This document shows, piece by piece, positions 25,771 through 35,719 of a stretch of 64,000 nt of DNA. The DNA is taken from positions 6,386,001 through 6,450,000 of the forward strand of contig NZ_CP109162.1 in the NCBI RefSeq assembly GCF_035920445.1. The letters run 5' to 3'. This DNA is from Nocardia sp. NBC_01730 (GTDB lineage Bacteria > Actinomycetota > Actinomycetes > Mycobacteriales > Mycobacteriaceae). The translations under genes were made by a program, and so were the position numbers. Numbering within the stretch: position 1 is the stretch's first letter; the number at the start of each line of letters is the position of its first letter. The notes under the pieces are model-generated. The model searched no databases. It saw only the letters and a program-made list of their open reading frames with translations, and was not told where the DNA came from.

Positions 25771-25836
25771 GCGGTGCTCCCGGGGCTCTTCGTGGTTTAT
25801 GCGAGCTACCGCCTCTGTGCCCGTCGCTCGCACCGC
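25771..25836 (+). repeat. Dispersed repeat R, copy 1 (degenerate)
   Basis: GCGGTGCTCCCGGGGCTC, TTCGTGGTT, GCGAGCTACCGCCT and GCCCGTCGCTCGC match in order the two tandem copies at 28508-28646, with scattered substitutions and a 1-nt insertion. It lies between a hypothetical gene and ftsH. Confidence 0.8.
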
Positions 25837-26101
25837 AATGTTGTGTCGTCGCTCACGATAGGCCGAACATGCCATGATTGTTGCCACTTGGAGTAAGCGG
25901 ATCGGAGATATCGGGAACCACCGTCGTTCCCCGGCCGTTTACCTCTTTAACTGCACCTGCAGCCGAACTGTGCGATGTATCGATTAGACCGTACGCGGTA
26001 ACGTGGCATGTCCGCATCCGAACCCCGCGGAACCGGACGCCCCAGACGCATCGCAAGCACCGGAGACACCGGAAAGGACTGGCCGCCCCGGCCGACGCTC
26101 T
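25837..26101 (+). other. ftsH upstream region
   Basis: 265 bp ahead of ftsH with no credible gene. Open frames continue into it from both neighbours but lack supported starts. An AT-richer stretch (TTTACCTCTTTAACTGC, then ATGTATCGATTAGACC) between about 25938 and 25990 is the likely promoter area. I could not fix a -35/-10 pair. Confidence 0.4.
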
Positions 26102-28501
26102 ATGAACCGCAAGACTGTGTTTCGCACCCTGGCCATAGTCTCGGGCATTTTGCTCGTGATCTATGCGTTCAGCTATTTCGGCAACGACACGCGCGGCTGG
26201 AAGAGCGTTGATACATCGGTTGCCCTCAGCCAGCTGAACGACAAGAGCAACATTCAGAACGTTCAGATCGACGATCGCGAGCAGCAGCTGCGCATCGAGC
26301 TGAAGACCGGCAATGACGCCACCGGTGGTCAAGCCAAGATCATCGCGAAGTATCCGGGCGGCAGCGAGACCTCCGCGCAGGTCTTCGACGCCGTGAAGAA
26401 CTCCGGCGCCAGCTACAACACGGTGGTCAAGCAGGAGAGCTGGTTCACCCAGATCCTGCTGTTCGTGCTGCCGATGGTGATCCTGCTCGGCCTGTTCGTC
26501 TTCGTGATGGCCCGCATGCAGGGCGGCGGCCGCGGCGGCATGATGGGCTTCGGCAAGTCCAAGGCCAAACAGCTGTCCAAGGACATGCCCAAGACCACGT
26601 TCGCCGACGTGGCCGGCGCGGACGAGGCAGTCGAAGAGCTCTACGAGATCAAGGACTTCCTGCAGAACCCGGTCCGCTACCAGGCCCTCGGCGCCAAGAT
26701 CCCCAAGGGCGTCCTGCTCTACGGGCCGCCGGGTACCGGTAAAACCCTGCTGGCTCGCGCCGTCGCGGGTGAGGCGGGTGTGCCGTTCTTCACCATCTCC
26801 GGCTCGGACTTCGTAGAGATGTTCGTCGGTGTCGGCGCCTCCCGCGTGCGCGACCTGTTCGAGCAGGCCAAGCAGAACAGTCCCTGCATCATCTTCGTCG
26901 ATGAGATCGACGCGGTCGGCCGCCAGCGCGGCGCCGGGCTCGGCGGCGGTCACGACGAGCGCGAGCAGACCCTCAACCAGTTGCTCGTCGAGATGGACGG
27001 CTTCGGTGACCGCACCGGCGTCATCCTGATCGCCGCGACCAACCGCCCCGACATCCTCGACCCCGCGCTGCTGCGCCCCGGCCGGTTCGACCGGCAGATC
27101 CCGGTCAGCAACCCCGACCTGGCGGGCCGCCGCGCCATCCTGCGTGTGCACTCGCAGGGCAAGCCGATCTCGCCCGACGCGGACCTGGACGGTCTGGCCA
27201 AGCGCACCGTCGGCATGTCCGGCGCCGACCTGGCCAACGTGATCAACGAGGCTGCCCTGCTCACCGCCCGCGAGCACGGCGCGGTGATCACCGGCGAGCA
27301 ACTCGAGGAATCGGTGGACCGCGTGATCGGCGGCCCGCGCCGCAAGAGCCGGATCATCAGCGAGCACGAGAAGAAGATCACCGCCTACCACGAGGGCGGC
27401 CATACTCTTGCCGCTTGGGCGATGCCGGACATCGAGCCCGTCTACAAGGTCACCATCCTGGCCCGCGGCCGCACCGGCGGCCACGCCATGACGGTGCCCG
27501 AGGACGACAAGGGCCTGATGACCCGCTCGGAGATGATCGCCCGCCTGGTTATGGCGATGGGTGGCCGCGCGGCCGAGGAACTCGTGTTCCACGAGCCGAC
27601 CACCGGCGCCTCCTCCGATATCGACCAGGCCACCAAGATCTCGCGTGCGATGGTCACCGAGTACGGCATGAGCTCCCGCCTCGGCGCGGTGCGCTACGGC
27701 CAAGAGCAGGGCGACCCGTTCCTCGGCCGCTCGATGGGCATGGGCTCGGACTACTCGCACGAGGTTGCGGGCGCCATCGACGAGGAGGTGCGCAACCTGA
27801 TCGAGGCCGCGCACACCGAGGCGTGGGCCATTCTCAACGAGTACCGCGATGTGCTCGACGTGTTGGCCACCGCGCTGCTCGAGCGAGAGACCTTGCACCG
27901 CAAGGATTTGGAGCAGATCCTCGCGTCGGTGGAGAAGCGCCCGCGGATCACCGCGTTCAACGACTTCGGCCACCGCGTCCCCTCGGACAAGCCGCCGGTG
28001 AAGACTCCGGGCGAGCTGGCCGCCGAACGCGGCGAGTCGTGGCCGCCGGAGCCGGTCGCGAAGCCGTTGACCGCCGCCACACAGCGCGAGCCGCAACCCG
28101 CCAACGGCTATCCGCCGCATGAGAGTGGCTACGGCGCGCCGCCGCAATACGGCCATCCGACGCCGCCCGCGCCCGGATACCCCGCACCGCCGGCGCCCGC
28201 GCCGGCCTACCCGCGCCAAGGCACGCATGGTTCACGGCCGGACTACGGTGCACCGGCGGGCTGGTCGGCCCCCGGCTGGCCGCCGCGCGACGAGCCGCAG
28301 CAGCAGGGTCAGCCCGGCGGTTGGGTCGACGGGCAGCAGCCGCAGCACGGATACCAGCCGTGGGGTCCGCAGGGCGGACCGGAGGATGGCTACCAGCGTG
28401 GCGGGTACGGCGACCATCCCGGCTACGACGAGCCTGGCCGCACTAACCCGAATGGCGAGGGCGATAACGGCCAATGGGATGGATCGAACGGTCGGCACTG
28501 A
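26102..28501 (+). CDS. ftsH: ATP-dependent zinc metalloprotease FtsH
   Basis: A 799-residue membrane AAA+ protease that degrades damaged membrane and some soluble proteins. TM1 is at 8-26 ([18 protein letters not shown]), a periplasmic domain follows, and TM2 is at about 116-137. Walker A GPPGTGKT is at 208-215, Walker B is IIFVDEIDA, and the zinc site is HEGGH. The last 160 residues are a Pro/Gly/Tyr/Gln-rich disordered tail, as in mycobacterial FtsH. ATG 26102 gives the conserved [10 protein letters not shown] start, although the only purine-rich sequence (GGAAAGGA) is more than 20 nt away. folE follows after two R repeats. Confidence 0.96.
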   Translation: MNRKTVFRTLAIVSGILLVIYAFSYFGNDTRGWKSVDTSVALSQLNDKSNIQNVQIDDREQQLRIELKTGNDATGGQAKIIAKYPGGSETSAQVFDAVKNSGASYNTVVKQESWFTQILLFVLPMVILLGLFVFVMARMQGGGRGGMMGFGKSKAKQLSKDMPKTTFADVAGADEAVEELYEIKDFLQNPVRYQALGAKIPKGVLLYGPPGTGKTLLARAVAGEAGVPFFTISGSDFVEMFVGVGASRVRDLFEQAKQNSPCIIFVDEIDAVGRQRGAGLGGGHDEREQTLNQLLVEMDGFGDRTGVILIAATNRPDILDPALLRPGRFDRQIPVSNPDLAGRRAILRVHSQGKPISPDADLDGLAKRTVGMSGADLANVINEAALLTAREHGAVITGEQLEESVDRVIGGPRRKSRIISEHEKKITAYHEGGHTLAAWAMPDIEPVYKVTILARGRTGGHAMTVPEDDKGLMTRSEMIARLVMAMGGRAAEELVFHEPTTGASSDIDQATKISRAMVTEYGMSSRLGAVRYGQEQGDPFLGRSMGMGSDYSHEVAGAIDEEVRNLIEAAHTEAWAILNEYRDVLDVLATALLERETLHRKDLEQILASVEKRPRITAFNDFGHRVPSDKPPVKTPGELAAERGESWPPEPVAKPLTAATQREPQPANGYPPHESGYGAPPQYGHPTPPAPGYPAPPAPAPAYPRQGTHGSRPDYGAPAGWSAPGWPPRDEPQQQGQPGGWVDGQQPQHGYQPWGPQGGPEDGYQRGGYGDHPGYDEPGRTNPNGEGDNGQWDGSNGRH

Positions 28502-28507
28502 GACTAT

Positions 28508-28646
28508 GCGGCGCTCCCGGGGCCCTTCGTGGTTACGCGGGCTGCCGCCTCCGGGCCCGTCGCTCGCGCGGCTCTGTCTGATGCGGCGCTCCCGGGGCCC
28601 TTCGTGGTTACGCAGGCTGCCGCCTCCGGGCCCGTCGCTCGCGCCG
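28508..28646 (+). repeat. Dispersed repeat R, copies 2 and 3 in tandem
   Basis: Two units, starting at 28508 and 28583 (period 75 bp), share GCGGCGCTCCCGGGGCCC, TTCGTGGTTACGC, GGCTGCCGCCTCCGGG and CCCGTCGCTCGCGC. They fill most of the ftsH-folE gap. Both units carry ATG directly before GCGGCG and an open frame, so a repetitive peptide could be read, but no ribosome-binding site supports this. Related copies are at 25771 and 62721. Confidence 0.9.
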
Positions 28647-28722
28647 CGGCAAGTGACGATTAGGCTCGACCATCGGGGTACCGAGTTACTGTCGGCACCC
28701 GAGATTTTGGAGGTGTCCTCGA

Positions 28723-29406
28723 TTGTCGGCCAACAATCACGGCGGTGGCCACACCCTCGCCCAGTCGGATGGCGCTGAACGCAACGGTGCCGACATCAGC
28801 GTGACCGAGCCGGAGATCGTCGCACTGGAAACCGGCAGGTCGTTCGACCAGGCCCGGGCTGAGGCCGCGATCCGGGAGTTGCTGATCGCCGTCGGCGAGG
28901 ACCCGGAGCGGCCCGGTTTGCTCGAGACGCCCTCCCGCGTCGCGCGCGCGTACCGGGAAATGTTCGCCGGGCTCTACGTCGAGCCGGACTCGGTGCTCAA
29001 CACCACTTTCGACGAGGGGCACCAAGAGCTCGTGCTGGTCCGCGACATTCCGATGTACTCCACCTGTGAACATCACCTGGTGTCGTTCCACGGCGTCGCC
29101 CACGTCGGCTACATCCCCGGCCCGCACGGCCGGGTCACCGGCTTGTCCAAGCTGGCCAGGCTGGTCGATTTGTACGCCAAGCGGCCCCAGGTGCAGGAGC
29201 GCCTGACCAGCCAGATCGCCGATGCGCTGATGCGCAAACTGGATCCGCGCGGCGCGATCGTCGTAGTCGAGGCCGAGCACCTGTGCATGGCGATGCGTGG
29301 CATCCGCAAGCCGGGTGCGAGCACCACCACCTCCGCGGTGCGCGGGCTGCTCCAGTCCAACGCCGCCTCGCGGGCCGAGGCGCTCGATCTCATCCTGCGG
29401 AAGTGA
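28723..29406 (+). CDS. folE: GTP cyclohydrolase I
   Basis: A 227-residue enzyme that converts GTP to 7,8-dihydroneopterin triphosphate, the first step of folate synthesis. Zinc-site residues are seen in [12 protein letters not shown] and [31 protein letters not shown] and EELVL-type [15 protein letters not shown] match the family. The first 40 residues are a variable extension. The start is TTG 28723, supported by TGGAGGTG about 9 nt upstream. It heads the folate cluster; a 110-bp E repeat separates it from folP. Confidence 0.96.
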   Translation: MSANNHGGGHTLAQSDGAERNGADISVTEPEIVALETGRSFDQARAEAAIRELLIAVGEDPERPGLLETPSRVARAYREMFAGLYVEPDSVLNTTFDEGHQELVLVRDIPMYSTCEHHLVSFHGVAHVGYIPGPHGRVTGLSKLARLVDLYAKRPQVQERLTSQIADALMRKLDPRGAIVVVEAEHLCMAMRGIRKPGASTTTSAVRGLLQSNAASRAEALDLILRK

Positions 29407-29411
29407 GCGGT

Positions 29412-29521
29412 CGGCGGTGTCTGGACTGAGGAGCGGGGGGAGCGCAGCGACTGGAGCGACGGGGGAATGCACCGTCACTGCGGGCCCGCGCGCTGCCCGT
29501 GCGGAGCGCGGGCGATCAGAC
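29412..29521 (+). repeat. E repeat, copy 1 (folE-folP gap)
   Basis: A 110-bp sequence (starting CGGCGGTGTCTGGACTGAG, ending GAGCGCGGGCGATCAGAC) fills the gap between the folE stop and the folP start. The inverse complement recurs at 30920-31020, with about 9 substitutions and a 9-nt gap. The reading frame of folP stays open through it. Confidence 0.9.
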
Positions 29522-29524
29522 ATC

Positions 29525-30448
29525 GTGAGCGCGGCCGAGGTGACCGGACCCAGGAGCGTCGGCGCGCGTGGCGGCCGCTCCTGCGTGGTGATGGGTGTGG
29601 TGAACGTCACCAGCGATTCGTTCTCCGATGGCGGCAGATATCTCGATCCGGAACTGGCCATCGCGCACGGCGTGGAGCTGTACGCGGCGGGCGCGGACAT
29701 CATCGATGTCGGCGGCGAGTCGACCAGGCCGGGTGCGGTGCGGGTCGACCCGGTCGCCGAGGCCGCGCGGGTGGCGCCGGTGATTCGTGGACTCGTCGCG
29801 GCGGGCGTACCGACCAGCGTGGACACCATGCGTGCCGCGGTGGCGGAGGCGGCGATCGATGCAGGGGCCGCGGTGGTGAACGACGTCTCCGGTGGCCGTG
29901 CAGACCCTGACATGGTGAAGGTGGTGGCGTCCGCGGACGTCCCGTGGATTCTCATGCACTGGCGGGCGGGCGCCGACTACCGGCACACGGGTCCCGCCGA
30001 CCACTATGACGATGTTGTCGCCGAGGTGCTGGCCGAGCTGACCGCCCAGGTGGACTTGGCCGTCGCCGCGGGCGTCGACCCGGCCCGACTGATCCTCGAC
30101 CCCGGCCTCGGCTTCGCGAAGAACGCCGAGCACAACTGGGCTCTGCTCGGCGCGCTGCCCGAACTCGTCTCGAACGGGCTGCCGATCCTGGTCGGCGCCT
30201 CGCGAAAGCGCTTCCTCGGCGCGCTGCTCGCCGACGACGCGGGGCCGCGTCCGCCGGACGGACGTGAAACGGCCACCGCGACCGTCTCGGCGCTAGCCGT
30301 GCTGCACGGTGCGTGGGGAGTGCGCGTGCACGACGTGCGCGCCTCGCTGGACGCTATCGCCGTCACTGCCGCATGGCAGAACGCCGCCCGGCGCCGATCC
30401 TCCGAGCAGGACACCATCCGACCGAGTGCGCAAGGAGCTCACCGATGA
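29525..30448 (+). CDS. folP: Dihydropteroate synthase
   Basis: A 307-residue TIM-barrel enzyme that condenses 6-hydroxymethyl-dihydropterin pyrophosphate with p-aminobenzoate; it is the sulfonamide target. Signatures are [36 protein letters not shown] and GASRKRFLG. The GTG 29525 start is chosen because everything upstream in frame is E-repeat sequence. Its stop overlaps the folB start as ATGA. The N-terminus is about 20 residues longer than the minimal domain. Confidence 0.95.
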   Translation: MSAAEVTGPRSVGARGGRSCVVMGVVNVTSDSFSDGGRYLDPELAIAHGVELYAAGADIIDVGGESTRPGAVRVDPVAEAARVAPVIRGLVAAGVPTSVDTMRAAVAEAAIDAGAAVVNDVSGGRADPDMVKVVASADVPWILMHWRAGADYRHTGPADHYDDVVAEVLAELTAQVDLAVAAGVDPARLILDPGLGFAKNAEHNWALLGALPELVSNGLPILVGASRKRFLGALLADDAGPRPPDGRETATATVSALAVLHGAWGVRVHDVRASLDAIAVTAAWQNAARRRSSEQDTIRPSAQGAHR

Positions 30449-30882
30449 GCAGGTCGCCGGTCCATGCCGAAAACGGTGCGACGCAACTGGATTCGCCGAT
30501 CCGGCGCGGCGCCGACCGGATCGAGCTGCGCGGCCTGCGCGCGTTCGGGCAGCACGGGGTGTTCGACCACGAGCGCCGCGACGGCCAGGAGTTCCTGGTC
30601 GATCTGACCGTGTGGGTGAACTTCGCCGCCGCCGCGGCCTCCGACGAGCTGGCGGCCACCGTGGATTACGGCGCGCTGGCCGAGCGTGCCGTGCGGATCA
30701 TCCAGGGCCCGCCGCGCAACCTCATCGAGACCGTGGTGTCGGAGATCGCCGATGACGTGATGACCGATCCTCGGATCAGCTCGGTCGAGGTGGTGGTGCA
30801 CAAGCCGTCCGCACCGATTCCGCATACCTTCGCCGACGTCCGGGTAGTCACCTCGCGTCACCGCGGGGAGCTCGCCGAATGA
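30445..30882 (+). CDS. folB: Dihydroneopterin aldolase
   Basis: A 145-residue enzyme that cleaves dihydroneopterin to 6-hydroxymethyl-dihydropterin and glycolaldehyde. The core [31 protein letters not shown] and [15 protein letters not shown] is complete. An additional 25-residue N-terminal stretch precedes it. ATG 30445 overlaps the folP stop and has AAGGAG 8 nt upstream. After its stop the operon is interrupted by the second E repeat before folK. Confidence 0.95.
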   Translation: MSRSPVHAENGATQLDSPIRRGADRIELRGLRAFGQHGVFDHERRDGQEFLVDLTVWVNFAAAAASDELAATVDYGALAERAVRIIQGPPRNLIETVVSEIADDVMTDPRISSVEVVVHKPSAPIPHTFADVRVVTSRHRGELAE

Positions 30883-31061
30883 GCGACCGAAACCGCGGGC
30901 CGGCGTTCGCGACGGCAGTGTCCGATCGCCCGCGCTCCGCACGGGCGGTGCGCGGGCCCGCAGTGGCGGTGGCTTCCCTCGTCGCTCCAGTCGTTGCGCT
31001 CCTCAGTCCAGACACCGCCGGCCCGCTCACAGTGCCGAGTGTCGTGGGGGTGTGCCGGTGA
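30879..31061 (+). CDS. Possible 60-residue bridging ORF across the E repeat
   Basis: An open frame starts at ATG 30879, overlapping the folB stop (ATGA), and ends at 31061, overlapping the folK start (GTGA). The 60-residue product (Arg/Ala/Val-rich, with [15 protein letters not shown] in the middle) is encoded almost entirely by E repeat copy 2 and resembles nothing I know. It may exist only to carry ribosomes from folB to folK. Expression is unproven. Confidence 0.3.
   Translation: MSDRNRGPAFATAVSDRPRSARAVRGPAVAVASLVAPVVALLSPDTAGPLTVPSVVGVCR
30920..31020 (-). repeat. E repeat, copy 2 (folB-folK gap, inverted)
   Basis: The reverse complement of 30920-31020 matches 29412-29521 at roughly 90 percent, apart from a 9-nt gap. 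The two copies therefore flank folP-folB in opposite orientation, 1.4 kb apart. Confidence 0.9.
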
Positions 31062-31594
31062 GCCGCGCCGTGCTGTCTATCGGTTCGAATCTGGGCGATC
31101 GGCTCGCGCACCTGCGCAGTGTCCTGGACGGGTTCGGGGATCGCGTGCTCGCCGTCTCGGCGGTGTATTCGACCGCGCCCTGGGGCGGGGTCGCGCAGGA
31201 GGACTTCCTCAACGCCGTTGTGCTGGTGGACGATCCGGCATTCGGGTGTGCGGACTGGCTGTGCCGCGGTCAAGAGCTGGAGCAGGCCGCGGGCCGGGTC
31301 CGCGACGTGCGCTGGGGCGCGCGAACGCTCGACGTCGACGTGGTCTGGTGTGCCGACCTGCGCGATGGCGAGCCGGTCGCCTGCCGCAGCGTCGATCCGA
31401 GGCTGATCCTGCCGCATCCGCAGGCTCACCGCCGGGCCTTTGTGCTCGTTCCGTGGCTGGACGTGGCGCCGGACGCGGTGCTCGAGGTCGACGGCGCACC
31501 GCACTCGGTGGCGGAGCTGCTGGACCGGCTCGATCCGGCCGAGCGCGCAGGCGTGCACCGCACCGAGTTGTCCCTGACGGGTGTGGCGTCGTGA
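31058..31594 (+). CDS. folK: 6-hydroxymethyl-7,8-dihydropterin pyrophosphokinase (HPPK)
   Basis: A 178-residue kinase that transfers pyrophosphate from ATP to hydroxymethyl-dihydropterin, supplying FolP. LSIGSNLGDRLAHLRSVL, GGVAQEDFLNAVV, WGARTLDVDVVW and LPHPQAHRRAFVLVPW are the HPPK motifs, including the two Mg-binding aspartates in DVDV. GTG 31058 has GGGGG 7 nt upstream; GTG 31052 is too close to it. Its stop overlaps the next start (GTGA). Confidence 0.95.
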   Translation: MSRAVLSIGSNLGDRLAHLRSVLDGFGDRVLAVSAVYSTAPWGGVAQEDFLNAVVLVDDPAFGCADWLCRGQELEQAAGRVRDVRWGARTLDVDVVWCADLRDGEPVACRSVDPRLILPHPQAHRRAFVLVPWLDVAPDAVLEVDGAPHSVAELLDRLDPAERAGVHRTELSLTGVAS

Positions 31595-32067
31595 AACTGA
31601 AGCCGACCCGTGTCCTGGACCTCGTGGCGAACGTGCTCATCGCCGCGATCGTCGCGTGGATCGCCACCAGGATGGCGTACGACAATTTCCCGCCGATCTC
31701 GACCTACGCGGGCGCCTCGCTCTATCCGGTGGCCGCTATCGAGGCTGTGCTCGCGTTCGTGATCCGGGCCAGGGTCAACGATGACGAGATCGGGGATGGC
31801 CGCAACCAGCTGCATCCGATCACCGCGGCCCGCGCCGTCGCGTTGGCCAAGGCGTCGGTGCAGGTGGGTTCGATCGCCGCAGGCGTCTGGCTCGGCTTCC
31901 TGTGCTGGGTGTTCCCGCAGCGCGGAACGCTGCGCGCCGCGGCCGCCGACAGCCCAGGTGCGATCGTTGGGATGCTGGCGGGGGTGGCTTTGGTTGCTGC
32001 GGCCCTCTGGCTGGAGTACTGCTGCCGGGCTCCCGAGGATCCCACCGATGATCCAGCAACGACATAG
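31591..32067 (+). CDS. DUF3180 family membrane protein
   Basis: A 158-residue integral membrane protein with four likely helices (LVANVLIAAIVAWIATRMAY, LYPVAAIEAVLAFVI, VGSIAAGVWLGFLCWVF, GMLAGVALVAAALWLEY). The RNQLHPITAARAVALAKAS segment between helices 2 and 3 is characteristic of DUF3180, which follows folK in many actinobacteria (Rv3605c). GTG 31591 overlaps the folK stop. The function is unknown; conserved linkage suggests coupling to folate genes by transcription only. Confidence 0.88.
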   Translation: MKLKPTRVLDLVANVLIAAIVAWIATRMAYDNFPPISTYAGASLYPVAAIEAVLAFVIRARVNDDEIGDGRNQLHPITAARAVALAKASVQVGSIAAGVWLGFLCWVFPQRGTLRAAAADSPGAIVGMLAGVALVAAALWLEYCCRAPEDPTDDPATT

Positions 32068-32137
32068 CTAGTATTGCTAACGGAATCACAGAACCGGATT
32101 CTGGGCGCGGCTCCCCGTTCAAGCTACCCTGACTGAC

Positions 32138-33100
32138 ATGGTTTCACCCTCCCGGAGCAGCACTTCCCGTCGACGGCGGGAAGAGGCGGGAAAATTGTTC
32201 ATCGGCGTCTTGATTCTGCTCGGTCTGGTTGCCAGCGTTTTCCTGGTTTTCAGCGATAGCCTGCAGTTCGTACGGGTAGGTCTGGTCGCCGCGCTCTGGG
32301 CGGCGGCGATCGGCGCGCTGGCCGCGACGAAGTACCGCAAGGAAGCGACGATCGATAAGGCCAAGGTCCGCGATCTGCAGACGGTCTACGAGCTGCAGCT
32401 CGAGCGCGAGGTCACCGCGCGGCGCGAATACGAGCTCGGCCTCGAGACGCGGGTGCGCGAGGAGGTGGGCGCCGACGCGGCCGAACTCGCGGCACTGCGC
32501 GCGGAGCTCACCGTGCTCCGCCAGAGCCTGCAGCGGTTGTTCGACGGCGATCTGCCGATGGATCGCCCGGCGCTGCGCGCCGACTCGACCCGAATTCAGG
32601 AGCTGACCAGCTCGAGCGCGGAATCAGCGAACAATAGCTCCGCGAATGCCGGAATGTGGTCGGTCTTCGCAGACCAGCAACCGCATAGCAGTGTCACGCC
32701 AGTCTTCGTCCCCGACCATCCCGAGCCGCCGGTGTTCGCCAGCCCCTTCGACGAGCCGGTCACCGCCGAGACCGCGATCGTCTCCCTCGAGGACGACGAT
32801 GACGAAAGCACCGGCGACGTCGATGACAACCGGTACGCGGAGCCGCGCGGGTGGGCCGACGCTTTCACCGAGGAGCCCGCCGACGAGCCCCCGACGCAGC
32901 CCGCGAAGCGCACCGCCCCTCCTCTCCCTGAGCCGGCCCCGCGCCCTGATCGCGAGCCGTGGCCGACCCGCGAGCCCACGGCCGGCGCATCGAGCGTGCG
33001 CAGGCGCCGCAGGGCCGAGTCCGACGACACACCCTCGCGCCGGCTCTCGGTCGCCGAGATCATGGCCAACCTGCAGTCCGAGGAGCGCGAGCGGGACTGA
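32138..33100 (+). CDS. Membrane protein with coiled coil and disordered tail (Rv3604c-like, DUF6779)
   Basis: A 320-residue protein. Two adjacent membrane helices (about 20-70: LFIGVLILLGLVASVFLVF and VGLVAALWAAAIGALAA) are followed by an alpha-helical coiled coil (about 75-150, rich in Glu/Arg/Leu) and an acidic, Pro-rich disordered C-terminus ending in SVAEIMANLQSEERER. The position after DUF3180 matches Rv3604c. TACCCT at 32125-32130 lies 7 nt before ATG 32138 (leaderless). Function unknown. Confidence 0.8.
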   Translation: MVSPSRSSTSRRRREEAGKLFIGVLILLGLVASVFLVFSDSLQFVRVGLVAALWAAAIGALAATKYRKEATIDKAKVRDLQTVYELQLEREVTARREYELGLETRVREEVGADAAELAALRAELTVLRQSLQRLFDGDLPMDRPALRADSTRIQELTSSSAESANNSSANAGMWSVFADQQPHSSVTPVFVPDHPEPPVFASPFDEPVTAETAIVSLEDDDDESTGDVDDNRYAEPRGWADAFTEEPADEPPTQPAKRTAPPLPEPAPRPDREPWPTREPTAGASSVRRRRRAESDDTPSRRLSVAEIMANLQSEERERD

Positions 33101-33239
33101 CTGCCCCCTGTCGGAGCACACCACTGCGTCCTAAATCACGGCACCACCCCGTGGCATCGTCAAACCGCGTGCCGATATTCTCGTGACGTACCGTCCGGTA
33201 CCCGCATGGCGGGACTGGAACGACATCGAGAGGACAACG

Positions 33240-34292
33240 TTGACCTCGAGAAGCGTGAATTCCGACAACGCAAACTCGGGCTACCCCGTTTCGAGCGACC
33301 TGCAAGCAGTCGCAAGCGGTCCCGTTTCGAGCGACCTGCAAGCAGTCGCAAGCGGTCCCGTTTCGAGCGACCTGCAAGCAGTCGCAAGCGGTGACCCCGC
33401 GCCCGCACGCCTGACGGTGGGAATCGTCTCGGCGGGACGCGTGGGTTCGGCATTGGGAGCGGCACTCGAACGCGTCGGGCATGTGGTGTTCGGCGTCGCC
33501 GCGATTTCCGATGCCTCGGTGCGCCGCGCACGGACCCGGCTGCCTGACTCGGAGATCCTGCCGATCGAGGTGGTGGCCAGCCGCAGCGAGCTGCTGTTGC
33601 TTGCCGTTCCCGACTCCGAGTTGGCCGGTCTGGTCCGCGGCCTGGCCGAGACCGGGGTCGTTCGACCAGGCACTATCGTCGCGCACACCTCCGGAGCGAA
33701 CGGAGTCGGTGTGCTGGCGCCGCTTGCCGAGATCGGCGCTCTGCCACTGGCGATCCATCCCGCGATGACCTTCACCGGTCACGACGAAGACGTGGTCCGT
33801 CTGGGCAACGCCTGTTTCGGCATCACTGCCGCTGACGAGGTGGGTTACGCCATCGCGCAGTCGCTGGTGATCGAGATGGGGGGCGAGCCGGTACGCGTGC
33901 CGGAGGAGAACCGCACTCTGTACCACGCCGCGCTCGCGCATGGCAGCAATCACCTGGTCACACTGATTGTCGACGCGCTGGCCGCGCTGCGCGTAGCGCT
34001 GGACGGCCCCGGCTTGCTCGGCCAGCAGATCGTCGACGACCAGCCGAACGGCCTTGCCGAGCGCCTGCTCGCCCCACTGGCCTCGGCGGCGCTGGATAAC
34101 GCGCTGCGCCGCGGCCAGGCCGCGCTGACCGGCCCGGTGGCCCGCGGCGATGCCGACACGGTGGCCGCGCACCTGGCCGCGCTTTCGTCCGTCGACCTCC
34201 GTGTCGCCGCGACCTACCGCGCGCTGTCGCTGCGCACCGCGGAACGGGCGGGCGCCACCCCCGCCGTGATCGAGCTGCTGGAAGGACGCTGA
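33240..34292 (+). CDS. Rossmann-like/DUF2520 domain protein (Rv3603c-like)
   Basis: A 350-residue protein. An NADP-type Rossmann domain begins at [20 protein letters not shown] and a C-terminal DUF2520 helical domain contains [15 protein letters not shown] and [15 protein letters not shown]. This is the organisation of ketopantoate-reductase-related proteins that precede panC in actinobacteria, so a pantothenate role is plausible but unproven. The N-terminus contains [12 protein letters not shown] three times in a row. A TTG at 33240 with GAGAGGA upstream is preferred over GTG 33183, which lacks one. It overlaps panC by one base. Confidence 0.78.
   Translation: MTSRSVNSDNANSGYPVSSDLQAVASGPVSSDLQAVASGPVSSDLQAVASGDPAPARLTVGIVSAGRVGSALGAALERVGHVVFGVAAISDASVRRARTRLPDSEILPIEVVASRSELLLLAVPDSELAGLVRGLAETGVVRPGTIVAHTSGANGVGVLAPLAEIGALPLAIHPAMTFTGHDEDVVRLGNACFGITAADEVGYAIAQSLVIEMGGEPVRVPEENRTLYHAALAHGSNHLVTLIVDALAALRVALDGPGLLGQQIVDDQPNGLAERLLAPLASAALDNALRRGQAALTGPVARGDADTVAAHLAALSSVDLRVAATYRALSLRTAERAGATPAVIELLEGR
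33285..33392 (+). repeat. Three perfect 36-bp in-frame tandem repeats
   Basis: Copies at 33285-33320, 33321-33356 and 33357-33392 are identical and encode [12 protein letters not shown] each time, in the N-terminal tail of the Rossmann/DUF2520 protein. The 36-bp unit keeps frame, so copy number can vary without inactivating the gene. Confidence 0.97.
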
Positions 34293-35269
34293 TGTTCGAC
34301 CCGGAATTGCGTGGCGCCTACCGGCCGGGTGAGCTGACCGTGCACCACGAGCCCGCCGTGCTCACCGCGGTGTCCAGCGCCCTGCGCGGCGTCGGCCGCA
34401 CCGTCGCGCTGGTGCCGACCATGGGCGCGCTGCACGAGGGCCATCTGGAGATCGTGCGGCTGGCCAAGCGGACCAACCAGGTCGTCGTTGTCTCGATCTT
34501 CGTGAACCCGTTACAGTTCGGCGCGAACGAGGACTTGGCCGAGTACCCGCGCACTTTGGACGCCGACGTCGAGCTGCTGCGCGCGGAGGGCGTCGAGCTG
34601 GTGTTCGCGCCGAGCGTTTCCGACATATACCCGGACGGCCCGCGCACCGCGGTGCACCCCGGTCCGATCGGCGCCGAACTGGAGGGCGCGAGCCGCCCGA
34701 CCCATTTCGCGGGCGTGCTGACCGTGGTTGCCAAGCTGCTGCAAATCGCGCGTCCGACCGAGGCGTTCTTCGGTGAAAAGGATTATCAGCAGCTCACGCT
34801 GATCCGGCAGATGGTCCGCGACCTCAACTTCGACGTGAAGATCACTCCGGTGGTCACCGTGCGCGAGCCGGACGGCCTCGCCCTGTCCTCGCGCAACCGC
34901 TATCTCGACGCGGTGCAGCGGGAATCGGCGCTCGCGCTGTCCGCGGCGCTGTCGGCAGGCAAGCACGCGGGCGGTCTCGGCGCGGACGCGGTGCTCGCCG
35001 CCGCACACCAGGTGCTCGATGCCGCGACCGGCGTCGACCTCGACTACCTGGTGCTGCGCTCGGCCGCCCTCGGCCCCGCGCCGGCCACCGGCAACGCCAG
35101 GTTGCTGATCGCGGCGAAGGTCGGAGCGGCCCGGCTCATCGACAACATTGCCGTCACACTCGGCGCCCCGATCGACGGCCATCCCAACATCTCCGGTTCG
35201 CGTTCCGTGGACATTTCTCAGCCTGCTCCGGCGGTGTCCGATCCCGCCTTGCTCCCACCTGTGAATTAG
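34292..35269 (+). CDS. panC: Pantoate-beta-alanine ligase (pantothenate synthetase)
   Basis: A 325-residue ATP-dependent ligase joining pantoate and beta-alanine. [14 protein letters not shown] contains the HIGH-like ATP motif, [19 protein letters not shown] and [10 protein letters not shown] the substrate and KMSKS-like segments, and [10 protein letters not shown] the C-terminal signature. ATG 34292 overlaps the preceding stop by one base (TGATG). A 20-residue C-terminal extension is not conserved. panD follows after 13 nt. Confidence 0.97.
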   Translation: MFDPELRGAYRPGELTVHHEPAVLTAVSSALRGVGRTVALVPTMGALHEGHLEIVRLAKRTNQVVVVSIFVNPLQFGANEDLAEYPRTLDADVELLRAEGVELVFAPSVSDIYPDGPRTAVHPGPIGAELEGASRPTHFAGVLTVVAKLLQIARPTEAFFGEKDYQQLTLIRQMVRDLNFDVKITPVVTVREPDGLALSSRNRYLDAVQRESALALSAALSAGKHAGGLGADAVLAAAHQVLDAATGVDLDYLVLRSAALGPAPATGNARLLIAAKVGAARLIDNIAVTLGAPIDGHPNISGSRSVDISQPAPAVSDPALLPPVN

Positions 35270-35282
35270 AAAGGGCGACGCA

Positions 35283-35702
35283 ATGCTGCGCACCATGATG
35301 AAGTCGAAGATCCACCGCGCCACCGTGACGCACGCCGACCTGCACTACGTCGGCTCGGTCACTGTGGACCAGGACCTGCTCGACGCCGCAGATTTGTTGG
35401 AGGGCGAGCAGGTGTGCATCGTCGACATCGACAACGGCGCCCGTCTGGAGACCTACGTCATCGCGGGTGAGCGTGGTTCCGGCGTGATCGGGATCAACGG
35501 GGCCGCAGCCCATCTGGTCCACCCTGGCGACCTGGTCATCCTGATCGCATATGGTCAGATGAACGAGCAGGAGCTCGCGGAATACGACCCGAAAGTCGTG
35601 TTCGTAGACGAGCGCAACCGCCGGGTCGAGCTGGGTTCGGACCCGGCACACGCGCCGGAGGGCTCGGGGCTGACCTCGCCGCGCTCCCTGTCCTTCGTCT
35701 GA
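35283..35702 (+). CDS. panD: Aspartate 1-decarboxylase (pyruvoyl-dependent)
   Basis: A 139-residue proenzyme that makes beta-alanine from aspartate for PanC. It starts [20 protein letters not shown]. The self-cleavage site is the Gly-Ser bond in YVGSVTVD, where Ser25 becomes the pyruvoyl group. [20 protein letters not shown] is the conserved active-site tail. AAAGGG precedes ATG 35283. It sits between panC and coaX in one likely transcript. Confidence 0.97.
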   Translation: MLRTMMKSKIHRATVTHADLHYVGSVTVDQDLLDAADLLEGEQVCIVDIDNGARLETYVIAGERGSGVIGINGAAAHLVHPGDLVILIAYGQMNEQELAEYDPKVVFVDERNRRVELGSDPAHAPEGSGLTSPRSLSFV

Positions 35703-35719
35703 CAGCGGACGGACCGGGA

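Noticed and set aside
25853..28228. 791-codon frame antisense to ftsH
   Set aside because: Complementary to a strongly conserved protease gene. Its Gly/Ala/Arg/His-rich product is a codon-bias artefact.
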